Assembly (NCBI GenBank): GCA_036822055.1
Contig: DAISIK010000006.1
Coordinates: forward strand, 55,566-119,565
DNA from: DAISIK01 sp036822055
GTDB lineage: Bacteria > Verrucomicrobiota > Verrucomicrobiia > Opitutales > Puniceicoccaceae
Length of the DNA: 64,000 nucleotides
Direction: 5' to 3'
The position numbers were made by a program, and so were the translations under genes. Below the pieces are notes generated by a model. It was not told the origin of the DNA. It saw nothing but the letters and a program-made list of their open reading frames with translations, and ran no database searches. This document shows, one piece after another, positions 17,880-26,277 of the stretch (position 1 is its first letter; every line of letters begins with the position of its first letter).

Positions 17880-18855
17880 GACCTGGCTCGAAACCAACAC
17901 CTTTCACCACAGTGAGTTCTGGGATATCCTCGCCCTCATCCGCGAGAAGGAGCGCAAACAGCTCAAGATATCCCTCTGCATTCCTACCCTCAACGAGGAA
18001 AAAACCATCGGAAAGGAAGTCGTCATCTTCCGCTCCGAACTTATGGAACGCTACCCCCTGATCGACGAGATCGCCGTCATCGACAGTGGCTCCACCGATC
18101 AAACCCGCGAGGTTGCGGCCGCCTTTGGCGCCGAGGTTTACCTGTCTTCCGAAATCCTCCCCGAGATGGGTTTCAAGCGCGGCAAGGGGGAAAACCTCTG
18201 GAAAGCCATCTACCAACTTCAGGGCGACATCATCTGCTACGTCGATGCCGATATCAAAAACATCCACCCGCGTTTCTGCTACGGTCTGGTCGCTCCCCTC
18301 ATCCACCACGACTCCATCCACTACGTCAAGGCCTTCTACGATCGGCCCCTCGCCTTTTCCCAAGGCATCCGGCCGAGCGGTGGCGGGCGGGTCACCGAGA
18401 TCCTCGTGCGACCCCTCTTTTCCCTCTTCTTTCCCGAGCTCACCGCACTCATTCAGCCCCTTTCCGGAGAATACGCCGTCCGGCGGCCAGTCCTCGAGCA
18501 AATCCCCTTTCCCATCGGTTATGGAGTCGAGACCTCCCACCTCCTCGACGTCTACCGCACCTTCGGTCTCGAGGCCTTCGGCCAGACCGACCTCGATCAG
18601 CGGGTCCACCGCAACCAGACCACTCTGGCCCTCGGAAAAATGTCCTTCGGCATCCTCCAATCCTTCCTCAACCGGATCGAGAAGTTCGAAATCATCGATC
18701 GTCTCCCCGAACTCGCCACCATCTATCGGCAGTTTCAGGTTCAGGAGAATCGCTATCAACAGGTAACCTTCGAAATCGTCGAGGAGGAACGGCCCCCGAT
18801 GGGTACCATTCCCGCCTATCAGCAAAAATTTCTCCTGTCCTCGTCCACCCACTAG
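17866..18855 (+). CDS. gpgS: Glucosyl-3-phosphoglycerate synthase
   Basis: 329 residues, GT-A fold, family GT81-like. Transfers glucose from an NDP-glucose to 3-phosphoglycerate, the first step of glucosylglycerate synthesis. Seen motifs: PTLNEEKTIG (about 40-49), DSGSTDQTREVA (73-84), FKRGKGENLWKA, the metal-binding DAD (about 127-129, in YVDADIKN), RPSGGGRVTEILVRPL, PLSGEYAVRR and GYGVETSHLLD. These follow the GpgS pattern closely. The ATG lies inside the 3' end of the M20-like gene. The glucosyl-3-phosphoglycerate phosphatase that would finish the pathway was not recognised in this window. Confidence 0.9.
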   Translation: MTKIETWLETNTFHHSEFWDILALIREKERKQLKISLCIPTLNEEKTIGKEVVIFRSELMERYPLIDEIAVIDSGSTDQTREVAAAFGAEVYLSSEILPEMGFKRGKGENLWKAIYQLQGDIICYVDADIKNIHPRFCYGLVAPLIHHDSIHYVKAFYDRPLAFSQGIRPSGGGRVTEILVRPLFSLFFPELTALIQPLSGEYAVRRPVLEQIPFPIGYGVETSHLLDVYRTFGLEAFGQTDLDQRVHRNQTTLALGKMSFGILQSFLNRIEKFEIIDRLPELATIYRQFQVQENRYQQVTFEIVEEERPPMGTIPAYQQKFLLSSSTH

Positions 18856-18889
18856 CCAGGTCGGACGCGACGGCCCAGAGAGGCCGTTT

Positions 18890-19855
18890 TCACGACACCA
18901 CGTTGATCGGCTCCCCGCGTAAAAAGGCCTCCAAATTGGCTTCGGTTCCCTTGAGTAAGCGGCGCAGGGTTTCATCGGAAGCCCATCCAAGGTGCGGCGT
19001 CAAAACCGTCCGGGGAGCAGTGCGGAGCGGATTGTCCGCCGCCATCGGCTCCTTCTTCAGAACATCTGCCGCGTAGGCTCCAAGCTGCCCCGAAACCAGC
19101 GCCGCCACCACCGCTTCTTCATCGACCAAACCTCCCCGGGCCGTGTTGATCAAGATCGACCCCCGCTTCATTTGTCCCAAACGCTTTTCATCCATCATGC
19201 CCTTCGTCTCCGGGGTTTCCGGGCAATGGAGGGAGACGACATCGCTCAACTCCAAAACTTCGTCCAAACTGGCGTATCGGAAAGGCTGATACGGCGGCGC
19301 CTCTGCCGGGGTTCGTCGGTGGGCCAGAACCGAGGCACCCAGAGCATGGACCAGCCCCCCGAAGCGTCTCCCAATCAACCCGAAGCCGATACAACCGACC
19401 GTCTTTCCCTCCAGTTCAATCAGTGGCATATCCCGAAACCAGAAGTGTTCAGCAGCCGCCCAGGCTCCCTCCTTAACCCTGCTATCGTGGTGGCCCACCC
19501 GATTACATATCTCCAGAAGCAAAGCCAGGGCATGCTGGGCTGTCATCCCGGAGCTGTAGCCTGCCACATTACAAACCCGCACCCCGACCTTCCGCGCTGC
19601 CTCAATATCAATCACATTGTATCCAGTCGCCAGGGTGCTGATCAGCCTCAACTTCGGCAAACTCGAGATCGTCTCACCATCCAGCGGGACTTTATTCGTC
19701 AGTACCACCGCCGCCCCAGCACAGCGGCTGCGAATCGCTTCCCGATCCTGATGATCCGTCTTGCTGTAAAACTCCAGCTCCCCCAGCTCCCGAATCCCCG
19801 CCCAGGCATCCATCGGCAGATCAATCGTTCCCCCATCCAATACCACTATCTTCAT
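18890..19855 (-). CDS. D-2-hydroxyacid dehydrogenase, glycerate dehydrogenase type
   Basis: 321 residues of the D-isomer-specific 2-hydroxyacid dehydrogenase family. The Rossmann fold has the GFGLIG loop, and the catalytic triad is visible as Arg in TARGG, Glu in LKKEP and His in TPHLGW. The N-terminal ATGYNVIDIEAARKVGVRVCN block is typical of NADH-dependent hydroxypyruvate/D-glycerate dehydrogenases (HprA type). Being next to gpgS and near the glucosylglycerate phosphorylase, it may process the D-glycerate released by phosphorolysis. It converges with gpgS, with only 34 bp between stops. Confidence 0.85.
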   Translation of the reverse strand: MKIVVLDGGTIDLPMDAWAGIRELGELEFYSKTDHQDREAIRSRCAGAAVVLTNKVPLDGETISSLPKLRLISTLATGYNVIDIEAARKVGVRVCNVAGYSSGMTAQHALALLLEICNRVGHHDSRVKEGAWAAAEHFWFRDMPLIELEGKTVGCIGFGLIGRRFGGLVHALGASVLAHRRTPAEAPPYQPFRYASLDEVLELSDVVSLHCPETPETKGMMDEKRLGQMKRGSILINTARGGLVDEEAVVAALVSGQLGAYAADVLKKEPMAADNPLRTAPRTVLTPHLGWASDETLRRLLKGTEANLEAFLRGEPINVVS

Positions 19856-19930
19856 AGGGACCGAGTACAGCCTTAGCCACCTGAGGTCGAGCGGTTATCC
19901 AACCACCTCTTCGTCCCCTTGATGTTTGGC

Positions 19931-21550
19931 TCAACCTTTGAAAAACCGCTTCGCCAACTCCCCTCGGTTAATCTTGGCGTTGTGGCGGACATCCACCGGA
20001 AAAGCATCTGCCACCAGGATCGTTTCAATACCAGCCGTCTCGGATGAACGCTCGAGGACTGCCTTGACCTGCCTTTTAACAGCCTTCTTTCTCACGCCAC
20101 TCTTTTTCTTCAGCTCCAGAACCATCGCCGCTCCTCCCTCTCCCCATGGTATCAAAGCTGAGCGATAAACCCCCTCCACTCGATTGACCACCGCCTCGAC
20201 GCAGTCGGTATCCAGAACCACTCCCGACGCCATCCGCACCCGCTCGGCCGCCCGGCCACAGAACCAGAGTCGGCCCACTCCGTCCAAGTACCCGATATCC
20301 CCCATGCGATGCCAAACCGTTTCTCCGTCAAAAAATTTAGCCGCTTCCGTCGCCTTCGGAAGTTGGTCATAGGCCCTTGTCACCGTCGGTCCGGTGGCAA
20401 TGATTTCGCCCCGCTCTCCCTTCGGCAAAGCCTCTGGTACCCCACCCTCCTGGCGAGGGCCCAAACCCGACTGCACGATCTTCACAGATACCCCGGCTAC
20501 TGGCCGCCCCACACATGTTCCAGCACCCTTGGCTGTCTCTTCAGCCGTCGATTGGAGGATCTCTTGCACTTCGATGGTTGTCACCGGAAGGCATTCAGTA
20601 GCTCCGTAAGGGGTGTGGATTTGCGCCCTCGGAGCCACCCGTTGCAAGCCTTCCAGAACCGTCGCCCCAACCGGGGCTCCAGCGATCAGGATCCGCCGAA
20701 GGTCCGGCAGGGTTCCGCCTGTCGCTTCGCAGTGCCGCAACAGGTTTCCCCAGAGCACCGGCGAACCAAAAGAATTGGTTACCTTCCAGCCCCGCATCGC
20801 CGCATAAACTTTCGCCGGATTGGCCTTGGCCGGCCGCGAGGGATTCATTGGCGGAATCACCGTTGCCATCCCGAGAGCCGGAGCAAACAAGGAAAAAATC
20901 GGAAGCATCGGAAAATCAATTTCCCCGCTTTCGATTTGGAAGGTCTCCCGGATCATCCCCACCTGGGCGTGGAACATACCGTGGGTGTAAACAACTCCCT
21001 TGGCTGGTCCGGTTGAGCCGGAGGTAAACAGAACCGCCGCCGAATCCTCCTTTCCGATCTCCGCCAAACCTGGATCGCTCGCCTGCTTCTGATGGAGATC
21101 AGCGCCCGTCTCACTATTGATCCTCACCCGCACCTTGGCCGTTGAAAAGGGGCCCCGGAAAACGGTGGCCAGATAGTGCGCCAGAGGAATGCCCACCAGA
21201 GCCTCCGGTGCCGTCCGCCCCACACATGAGAGAAACCCCTTTAACCCCATACCGGGATCAATAATCACCGGGATCGCCCCCATCCCCAACAGGGCGAAGT
21301 TTACCCCCACCAGGGGCAAGCCCATCTTCACCATCACCAGGGTCCTCGTGCCCCGGCCAATACCAGCCGCCGCAAAGCGGGCCCGATAGCCTGCCACCAC
21401 CTCAGCAAGCTCCCGGTAGGTAAGGCGCAGCCGCGCCCGCTCGGGATCTCGAGCGCCCGGAACGATGAGGGCCGTCTCAAGGCTTTGCGCCTTCGCCCGC
21501 TCCTCAAGGAAAGCAGCTACGTTTACCAGCTCGCCGTTCAGCCCGCTCAT
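19931..21550 (-). CDS. oleC: OleC-type AMP-binding enzyme (olefin beta-lactone synthetase)
   Basis: 539 residues of the ANL superfamily. The P-loop FTSGSTGPAKGVVYTH (about 173-188) binds ATP; the A5 motif is YGATECLP; the C-terminal hinge and catalytic-Lys region reads FPVDVRHNAKINR, which is the OleC hallmark. OleC closes beta-hydroxy acids from long-chain acyl condensation into beta-lactones, which OleB then opens to an olefin. No oleA, oleB or oleD is visible nearby, so the partners would have to be elsewhere. The ATG overlaps the stop of kdsB by ATGA, an unexpected pairing with an LPS gene. Confidence 0.85.
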   Translation of the reverse strand: MSGLNGELVNVAAFLEERAKAQSLETALIVPGARDPERARLRLTYRELAEVVAGYRARFAAAGIGRGTRTLVMVKMGLPLVGVNFALLGMGAIPVIIDPGMGLKGFLSCVGRTAPEALVGIPLAHYLATVFRGPFSTAKVRVRINSETGADLHQKQASDPGLAEIGKEDSAAVLFTSGSTGPAKGVVYTHGMFHAQVGMIRETFQIESGEIDFPMLPIFSLFAPALGMATVIPPMNPSRPAKANPAKVYAAMRGWKVTNSFGSPVLWGNLLRHCEATGGTLPDLRRILIAGAPVGATVLEGLQRVAPRAQIHTPYGATECLPVTTIEVQEILQSTAEETAKGAGTCVGRPVAGVSVKIVQSGLGPRQEGGVPEALPKGERGEIIATGPTVTRAYDQLPKATEAAKFFDGETVWHRMGDIGYLDGVGRLWFCGRAAERVRMASGVVLDTDCVEAVVNRVEGVYRSALIPWGEGGAAMVLELKKKSGVRKKAVKRQVKAVLERSSETAGIETILVADAFPVDVRHNAKINRGELAKRFFKG

Positions 21551-22332
21551 CCTCCAATCCCCCGTCGTCTCAATTCGGCTTCCAGGCGAGCCACGTCTTC
21601 GGGAACGTCGATCCCGATTGGGTCACCCTCGGTCGGGAGCACCGCAATCGGGATGCCCGCCTCGATCACCCGCAGCTGCTCCAGGCGCTCCGCCTGCTCC
21701 AGCATTCCCACTGGCATCCTCACAATTTCCTCGAGGAAATCCGCCCCATAAGCATAAACTCCCAGGTGGCGACGCGCCTTCGCCACTCCGGTTATCCACT
21801 CGAGGCTGGGTGGGCCCGCCTCACCCCGCCGAAAGGGCAAGGCTGCTCGCGAAAAATAAATCGCCCGGCCCGCCGTATTCACCAGGACCTTGACCTGGTT
21901 GGGGTCGAGAAAATCCTCCACCGTCTTGAATGGAACCGCCAGGGTGGCCATCTTCTCGCCGTCTTCCACCGCCTTGATCAAGGCCCGGATGGCCGACCCG
22001 TCCACCAGTGGCTCGTCTCCCTGTACATTCACGATTGTATCAGCTTTTAAAATACGATTAGCGGCAGCTAAACGATCGGTTCCCGTCGGATGATCGCGCC
22101 GCGTCAGGATCGCCCGAAATCCGGCCTTCTCCACCACCGCCGCCAAGGCTTCGCTGTCAACCGCAAACACAATCGGAATTTCCCCGACCTCTCTTTGAAT
22201 AAGCTCACCCGTCCACTGCAAAAGCGGTTTGCCGAAAATGGGATGGAGCAGCTTCTCGGGAAAGCGCTCCGAGTCGAGCCTCCCCGGAATCAGAATTGCC
22301 GCTCCCGAGCCAAAGTCAGCCACCTGCCCCAT
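21547..22332 (-). CDS. kdsB: 3-deoxy-manno-octulosonate cytidylyltransferase
   Basis: 261 residues. Activates KDO to CMP-KDO for LPS inner core synthesis. Conserved blocks: IPGRLDSERFPEKLL (nucleotide binding), HPTGTDRLAAA, VNVQGDEPLV, the RAIYFSRAALPF segment, HLGVYAY and LEQAERLEQLR. Length is normal. Both ends overlap neighbours by ATGA (ruvB upstream, oleC downstream), so it sits in a tight ruvB-kdsB-oleC transcription unit. Its presence implies an outer membrane with KDO-containing LPS. Confidence 0.95.
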   Translation of the reverse strand: MGQVADFGSGAAILIPGRLDSERFPEKLLHPIFGKPLLQWTGELIQREVGEIPIVFAVDSEALAAVVEKAGFRAILTRRDHPTGTDRLAAANRILKADTIVNVQGDEPLVDGSAIRALIKAVEDGEKMATLAVPFKTVEDFLDPNQVKVLVNTAGRAIYFSRAALPFRRGEAGPPSLEWITGVAKARRHLGVYAYGADFLEEIVRMPVGMLEQAERLEQLRVIEAGIPIAVLPTEGDPIGIDVPEDVARLEAELRRRGIGG

Positions 22333-23528
22333 CAGCGCTTGGTCTCGTCTTCAAAGCCGTCTTCCAGCGCTGCTTCATCTTCCTCAAGGAAGGGTTCTTC
22401 TGCAGCCTGCTCCTCGTCTGATAATTCAAAACTCTCCAGAGAGCCCAGATCCGAAAAATCGTCGAGCCCGCCCATCCCCGAAAATTCCGCTATCTCCTGC
22501 TGCCCAGTCGTCTCTGCAACGCTCGGCACTCCAGTTACCCGGTACCCCTTCTCCGTCAAGATGCGGCCCTGGGGCGTGCGGGCCAGAAACCCCTCCTGGA
22601 TCAGATAAGGCTCATGGACCTCCTCGAGGGTCGTCGCATCTTCGCCCACTGCCACCGCCAAAGCCCGGATCCCCACCGGACCCCCTTTGTAGTGAACCGC
22701 TACTGTCCAGAGCAGTTGCTTATCGATCTCATCCAGCCCGTGAGCATCGATTTCCAGAAGCTCCAGGGCACTCCGGGCTACTTCCCGATCAATCCGGTTC
22801 GAGGCTTTTTGTTGGGCGTAGTCTCGCGTGAATTGAAGCAGATTGTTGGCGATTCTCGCCGTGCCCCGTGCTCGCGCTGCCAACTCGATTGCTCCCTGCC
22901 GGTCGATCGCGATCCCCAGCACGTCGGCGCTGCGCAGGAGAATCTCTGTCAACTCTTCCCGGGTGTAGTAGCTTAAGCGCGACTTTAAGGTAAACCGACT
23001 CCGCAAAGGCGCCGTCAGCATCCCTTCGCGGGTGGTCGCCCCAATCAGGGTGAAGGGCTGCAAGCTCAGGCGCACCGAGCGAGCGTTCGGCCCCTGATCG
23101 ATCATGATGTCGATGACAAAGTCCTCCATCGCTGAGTAAAGGTACTCCTCGACGCTCTTCGGGATACGGTGAATCTCGTCGATGAAGAGGATATCCTTCA
23201 ACTCCAGGCTTGTCAGCAGTCCGGCCATGTCGGCCGGTTTTTCGATTACCGGCCCCGAGGTAACCTTCACGTTGACACCCAATTCTCGCCCCATCACATG
23301 GGCCAGGGTCGTCTTCCCCAACCCCGGAGGACCGGAAAGCAAAATGTGACTCATCGCCTCCTGGCGACTTTTCGCAGCCCCTACCATCACCTTTAATCGT
23401 TCAATCGACCGACGCTGCCCGGTGAAGTCCCCGAAACTTTGTGGCCGCAGGGATCGCTCCACCACCGCCACTGAATAAGGAGGGGCCGACTTCCGGTTGA
23501 CCGCGCTAATTTTTTCCAACTTTGACAT
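22332..23528 (-). CDS. ruvB: Holliday junction branch migration helicase RuvB
   Basis: 398 residues. Hexameric AAA+ motor that drives branch migration with RuvA. Walker A GPPGLGKTT (about 66-74), Walker B LFIDEIH (about 114-120), sensor I GATTREGML, the arginine-bearing ARGTARIANN, and the winged-helix end with EEVHEPYLIQEGFLARTPQGR. The last 60 residues or so, after the point where most RuvB proteins end, form a Glu/Asp-rich disordered tail. ruvA and ruvC are not adjacent. The stop overlaps kdsB by ATGA. Confidence 0.95.
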   Translation of the reverse strand: MSKLEKISAVNRKSAPPYSVAVVERSLRPQSFGDFTGQRRSIERLKVMVGAAKSRQEAMSHILLSGPPGLGKTTLAHVMGRELGVNVKVTSGPVIEKPADMAGLLTSLELKDILFIDEIHRIPKSVEEYLYSAMEDFVIDIMIDQGPNARSVRLSLQPFTLIGATTREGMLTAPLRSRFTLKSRLSYYTREELTEILLRSADVLGIAIDRQGAIELAARARGTARIANNLLQFTRDYAQQKASNRIDREVARSALELLEIDAHGLDEIDKQLLWTVAVHYKGGPVGIRALAVAVGEDATTLEEVHEPYLIQEGFLARTPQGRILTEKGYRVTGVPSVAETTGQQEIAEFSGMGGLDDFSDLGSLESFELSDEEQAAEEPFLEEDEAALEDGFEDETKR

Positions 23529-23674
23529 TTGAAACCGATACCCTTTTCAACTCGAGCTTACAGGGCTGGGAGCTCAAATCCAGCAGATAGTTCCCGGGCT
23601 CTCCTTCCTCTGGCCTCTCGCCTCAGGCAGCAGGATTCCCACCCGCCCGCGCAGATATGCTGCAACCGCTCGGC

Positions 23675-24970
23675 TCATTCCTCCGCTTTCAATTCGCTAG
23701 GCATCGCGCTGGCCGGGAGCCGTTCAATCCTTGCACCCAACGCTGCGAACTTCTCATCGATCCGCTCATAGCCACGATCAATATGATAAACCCGCTGGAT
23801 CCAGCTATCTCCCTTCGCGGCAAAGGCCGCTAAAACCAATGCGGCACTCGCCCGCAAATCTGAGGCCATCGTCGGGGCTCCCGAGAGCCGGTCGCGTCCC
23901 TTGATGATCGCCGTTGCACCCTCCATCGCAATATCTGCTCCCATCCGCTGCAGCTCCGGTACGTGCATGAAGCGGTTGGGATAAATCCGCTCGGTGATGA
24001 TGCTGATTCCCCTCGTCAAACTCATCAGCGAACACATCTGGGCCTGAAGATCCGTTGGAAACCCGGGATGGGGAAGGGTAATCACATCCACCGGAGCCAA
24101 GGTCCCGCCGCGCTCCACTGATATGACGTCTCCATTAATGCGTACCGTGATTCCCGCCTCCTCAAACTTATCAATCAAAGCCCCGAGATGATTCGGTTCG
24201 ACCCCTTCCACCTCAATGTCCCCATCCAGCATGGCCGCCCCAATCAAATAGGTACCCGCCTCAATCCGATCCGTGACGATCCGGTGCTCACAGCCGTGCA
24301 GCCGCTCAACCCCTTCGACTCGGATTGAGGGACTCCCGGCCCCGCTGATCCGGGCCCCCATCCGGTTCAACATCTCGCACAAGTCAGTTACCTCCGGCTC
24401 GCAAGCAGCACAGTCAATCACCGTCTCCCCAGGCGCCATCGCGGCGGCCATGACCATGTTCACCGTCCCCGTCACCGTCGACCCATAACGTCCACCCAGA
24501 AAGAGTCGGTTACCCCTCAGGCCCGCCCCTTTGACCTTGATGTATCCCCCCCGGGTTTCAATCGTACAGCCCAGCCGTGCCAATCCTTTGAGGTGGAGAT
24601 CAATCGGACGCGGTCCAATCACGCACCCACCCGGAATTGAAATTTCAGCCTCGCGCAGGCGACCGACCATCGCCCCGAGAAGACAAATCGAGGCCCGCAT
24701 TTTGCGCACCAGATCATAGGGGGCCAGGGATGCTAGCTTTTTTGCTTCAATCCTCCAGCTATCGCCACCCACCTTCTCGACCGTGGCTCCCAGATACTGG
24801 AGGATTTCCACCATGAAGCGGATGTCACTCAAGTCTGGCACATTGCTCAGGGTCACTGGCTCATCCGTCAAAACGGCCGCCGCCAGCGCCGGGAGGGCAG
24901 CGTTTTTAGCTCCCCCTACGCGGATTCGACCCGATAGCGGGAACCCGCCTGTAATTCTGAAGACATCCAT
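23675..24970 (-). CDS. murA: UDP-N-acetylglucosamine 1-carboxyvinyltransferase
   Basis: 431 residues. Transfers enolpyruvate from PEP to UDP-GlcNAc, the committed step of peptidoglycan synthesis. The N-terminal GGAKNAALP contains the conserved Lys-Asn pair (about 22-23). The active-site loop GGCVIGPRP keeps the catalytic Cys (about C116), so the enzyme should be of the fosfomycin-reactive type. TDRIEAGTYLI and the closing GYERIDEKFAALGA block are present. It starts 6 bp after the stop of the disordered protein, with GAGGG overlapping that stop. Confidence 0.96.
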   Translation of the reverse strand: MDVFRITGGFPLSGRIRVGGAKNAALPALAAAVLTDEPVTLSNVPDLSDIRFMVEILQYLGATVEKVGGDSWRIEAKKLASLAPYDLVRKMRASICLLGAMVGRLREAEISIPGGCVIGPRPIDLHLKGLARLGCTIETRGGYIKVKGAGLRGNRLFLGGRYGSTVTGTVNMVMAAAMAPGETVIDCAACEPEVTDLCEMLNRMGARISGAGSPSIRVEGVERLHGCEHRIVTDRIEAGTYLIGAAMLDGDIEVEGVEPNHLGALIDKFEEAGITVRINGDVISVERGGTLAPVDVITLPHPGFPTDLQAQMCSLMSLTRGISIITERIYPNRFMHVPELQRMGADIAMEGATAIIKGRDRLSGAPTMASDLRASAALVLAAFAAKGDSWIQRVYHIDRGYERIDEKFAALGARIERLPASAMPSELKAEE

Positions 24971-24976
24971 CGACCC

Positions 24977-25786
24977 TCAACCCTCTCTCGGCGGATGGGG
25001 TTTCCTTGATCTCCGCCTTTTCGAAGCTTCACCTCGACCTCTGGACGCATCCGCCTGCTCCCCCGCCGGTTGGCGGTTGCTCCCCTTACCCGACATCCCC
25101 CGGCTCGGGCCGGACTGGCCTCTGTGCCCCTGGTTTGGACTGGAGCCACTCCCCCCACCGCCTTTGGGCTTCCTCTCACCGGACGGTCGGCTGGACGTCC
25201 CCGCTCGATGCCCCGTCTTGCCCGAAGGTCTGCCTCCTGTGCCACGCTCCCGCTCAGTTCGGCTCCCCTTTCGTCGATCCCCCTGCGACCGAGAGAAGGG
25301 TACTCCCTCCCCCGCATGGTTACCCTCAGGCGCTACCGGCTTCTCAACCGAGGCGCTCTTCCGAGCCAGGCGAAGTCTCTTTTCTTTGGCAACTTTCCTT
25401 CGGCGAACCCAGCGCCGATAGCGATCAACCACCGTCCCGAGGCGGTCAATCCAGTCGGGCTTCACAATTTGGTCCGACCCAAACCCATCCTCAATCAACT
25501 CGTCGTTTTCGTCGCCCTCGTCCGCTACCTCCCTCGCCTCCCGAAGCGTCGAGGTTGATTCTGCGTCACCCCGATCGCGACCCACCCGTTCCAGCCAATT
25601 TCCATCCTCATCGAGGACGAGGTCTCCATTCTCCGTCGCTCCGCCGAGAGCCGCAGCCAATTCTTCCGCGTCCCCGGACCGGGGCAATAACTCCTCACCA
25701 ATTTTTCTCGAAGATTCCCCTGGAAGGTAATCCTCGCCAATCCGCTCAGCGATTGTTCTCGGGGACGCATATTCAAATTCGGGCAT
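24977..25786 (-). CDS. Hypothetical protein, acidic N-terminus and disordered Arg/Gly-rich C-terminus
   Basis: 269 residues. I recognise no family. The first 110 residues are acidic and partly helical. A short amphipathic basic segment follows near 113-145 (WIDRLGTVVDRYRRWVRRRKVAKEKR). The remaining 120 or so residues are low-complexity, rich in Arg, Gly, Ser, Lys and Pro, and probably disordered and nucleic-acid binding. It is the first gene of the murA unit, ending 6 bp before the murA ATG, so co-expression is likely. The long frame, the tight junction with murA and the ATG start at a divergent promoter region argue that it is a real gene. Confidence 0.62.
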   Translation of the reverse strand: MPEFEYASPRTIAERIGEDYLPGESSRKIGEELLPRSGDAEELAAALGGATENGDLVLDEDGNWLERVGRDRGDAESTSTLREAREVADEGDENDELIEDGFGSDQIVKPDWIDRLGTVVDRYRRWVRRRKVAKEKRLRLARKSASVEKPVAPEGNHAGEGVPFSRSQGDRRKGSRTERERGTGGRPSGKTGHRAGTSSRPSGERKPKGGGGSGSSPNQGHRGQSGPSRGMSGKGSNRQPAGEQADASRGRGEASKRRRSRKPHPPREG

Positions 25787-25889
25787 GGGCTAGGCTATCA
25801 TTAGAGGATCAATCCAAACCTCAAATCAATTTCGAAACGCTCCCCGATTCTGTCTCGACCTCATCTTCGCTTTTTCAAATCCTTCACCG

Positions 25890-26261
25890 ATGGACAAGCT
25901 CAACGAAATCTTTGATCTTCAGGCAGCCCTCAACCGACGTATCGGAATCGACACCGCCACCCTCTCCCCTGAAGAGCAGGTAACTTGGGTCCTCAACTAC
26001 ATCCGCGCCCTGCAACAGGAACTCGCAGAATTGACCGACTCCGTGCCTTGGAAATGGTGGGCCAAATACCAGCAGCTCGACCTTCAGAATGCCCGCGTCG
26101 AGGTCGTCGATTGCTTTCATTTTCTCATTTCCATCGCTCAGGTTCTCGGTATGAGTGCCGACGATATTCACCAGGCCTACCTCAAAAAAAACCAGGTAAA
26201 CCACCAGCGGCAGGATAGCGGTTACGAGAAAAAGGATCCTTCGGATTCACGGCATATTTGA
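25890..26261 (+). CDS. All-alpha NTP pyrophosphatase, dimeric dUTPase-like
   Basis: 123 residues. The segments MDKLNEIFDLQAALNRRIG, NYIRALQQELAEL, the tryptophan pair in VPWKWWAK, NARVEVVDCFHFLIS and a final Y-x-x-K-N-x-x-N-x-x-R-Q-D-x-G-Y follow the dimeric dUTPase/MazG-like fold. In that fold paired Glu/Asp on two helices hold Mg ions and hydrolyse dUTP or another NTP to the monophosphate. The protein is short and lacks extra domains. It is 16 bp upstream of purD, which suggests joint expression as nucleotide housekeeping. Substrate (dUTP or other) is not proven. Confidence 0.8.
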   Translation: MDKLNEIFDLQAALNRRIGIDTATLSPEEQVTWVLNYIRALQQELAELTDSVPWKWWAKYQQLDLQNARVEVVDCFHFLISIAQVLGMSADDIHQAYLKKNQVNHQRQDSGYEKKDPSDSRHI

Positions 26262-26277
26262 CCACAAACTCCATCCG

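Noticed and set aside
17845..18990. 381-codon minus-strand frame
   Set aside because: Antisense to gpgS and the dehydrogenase end; composition of a shadow frame.
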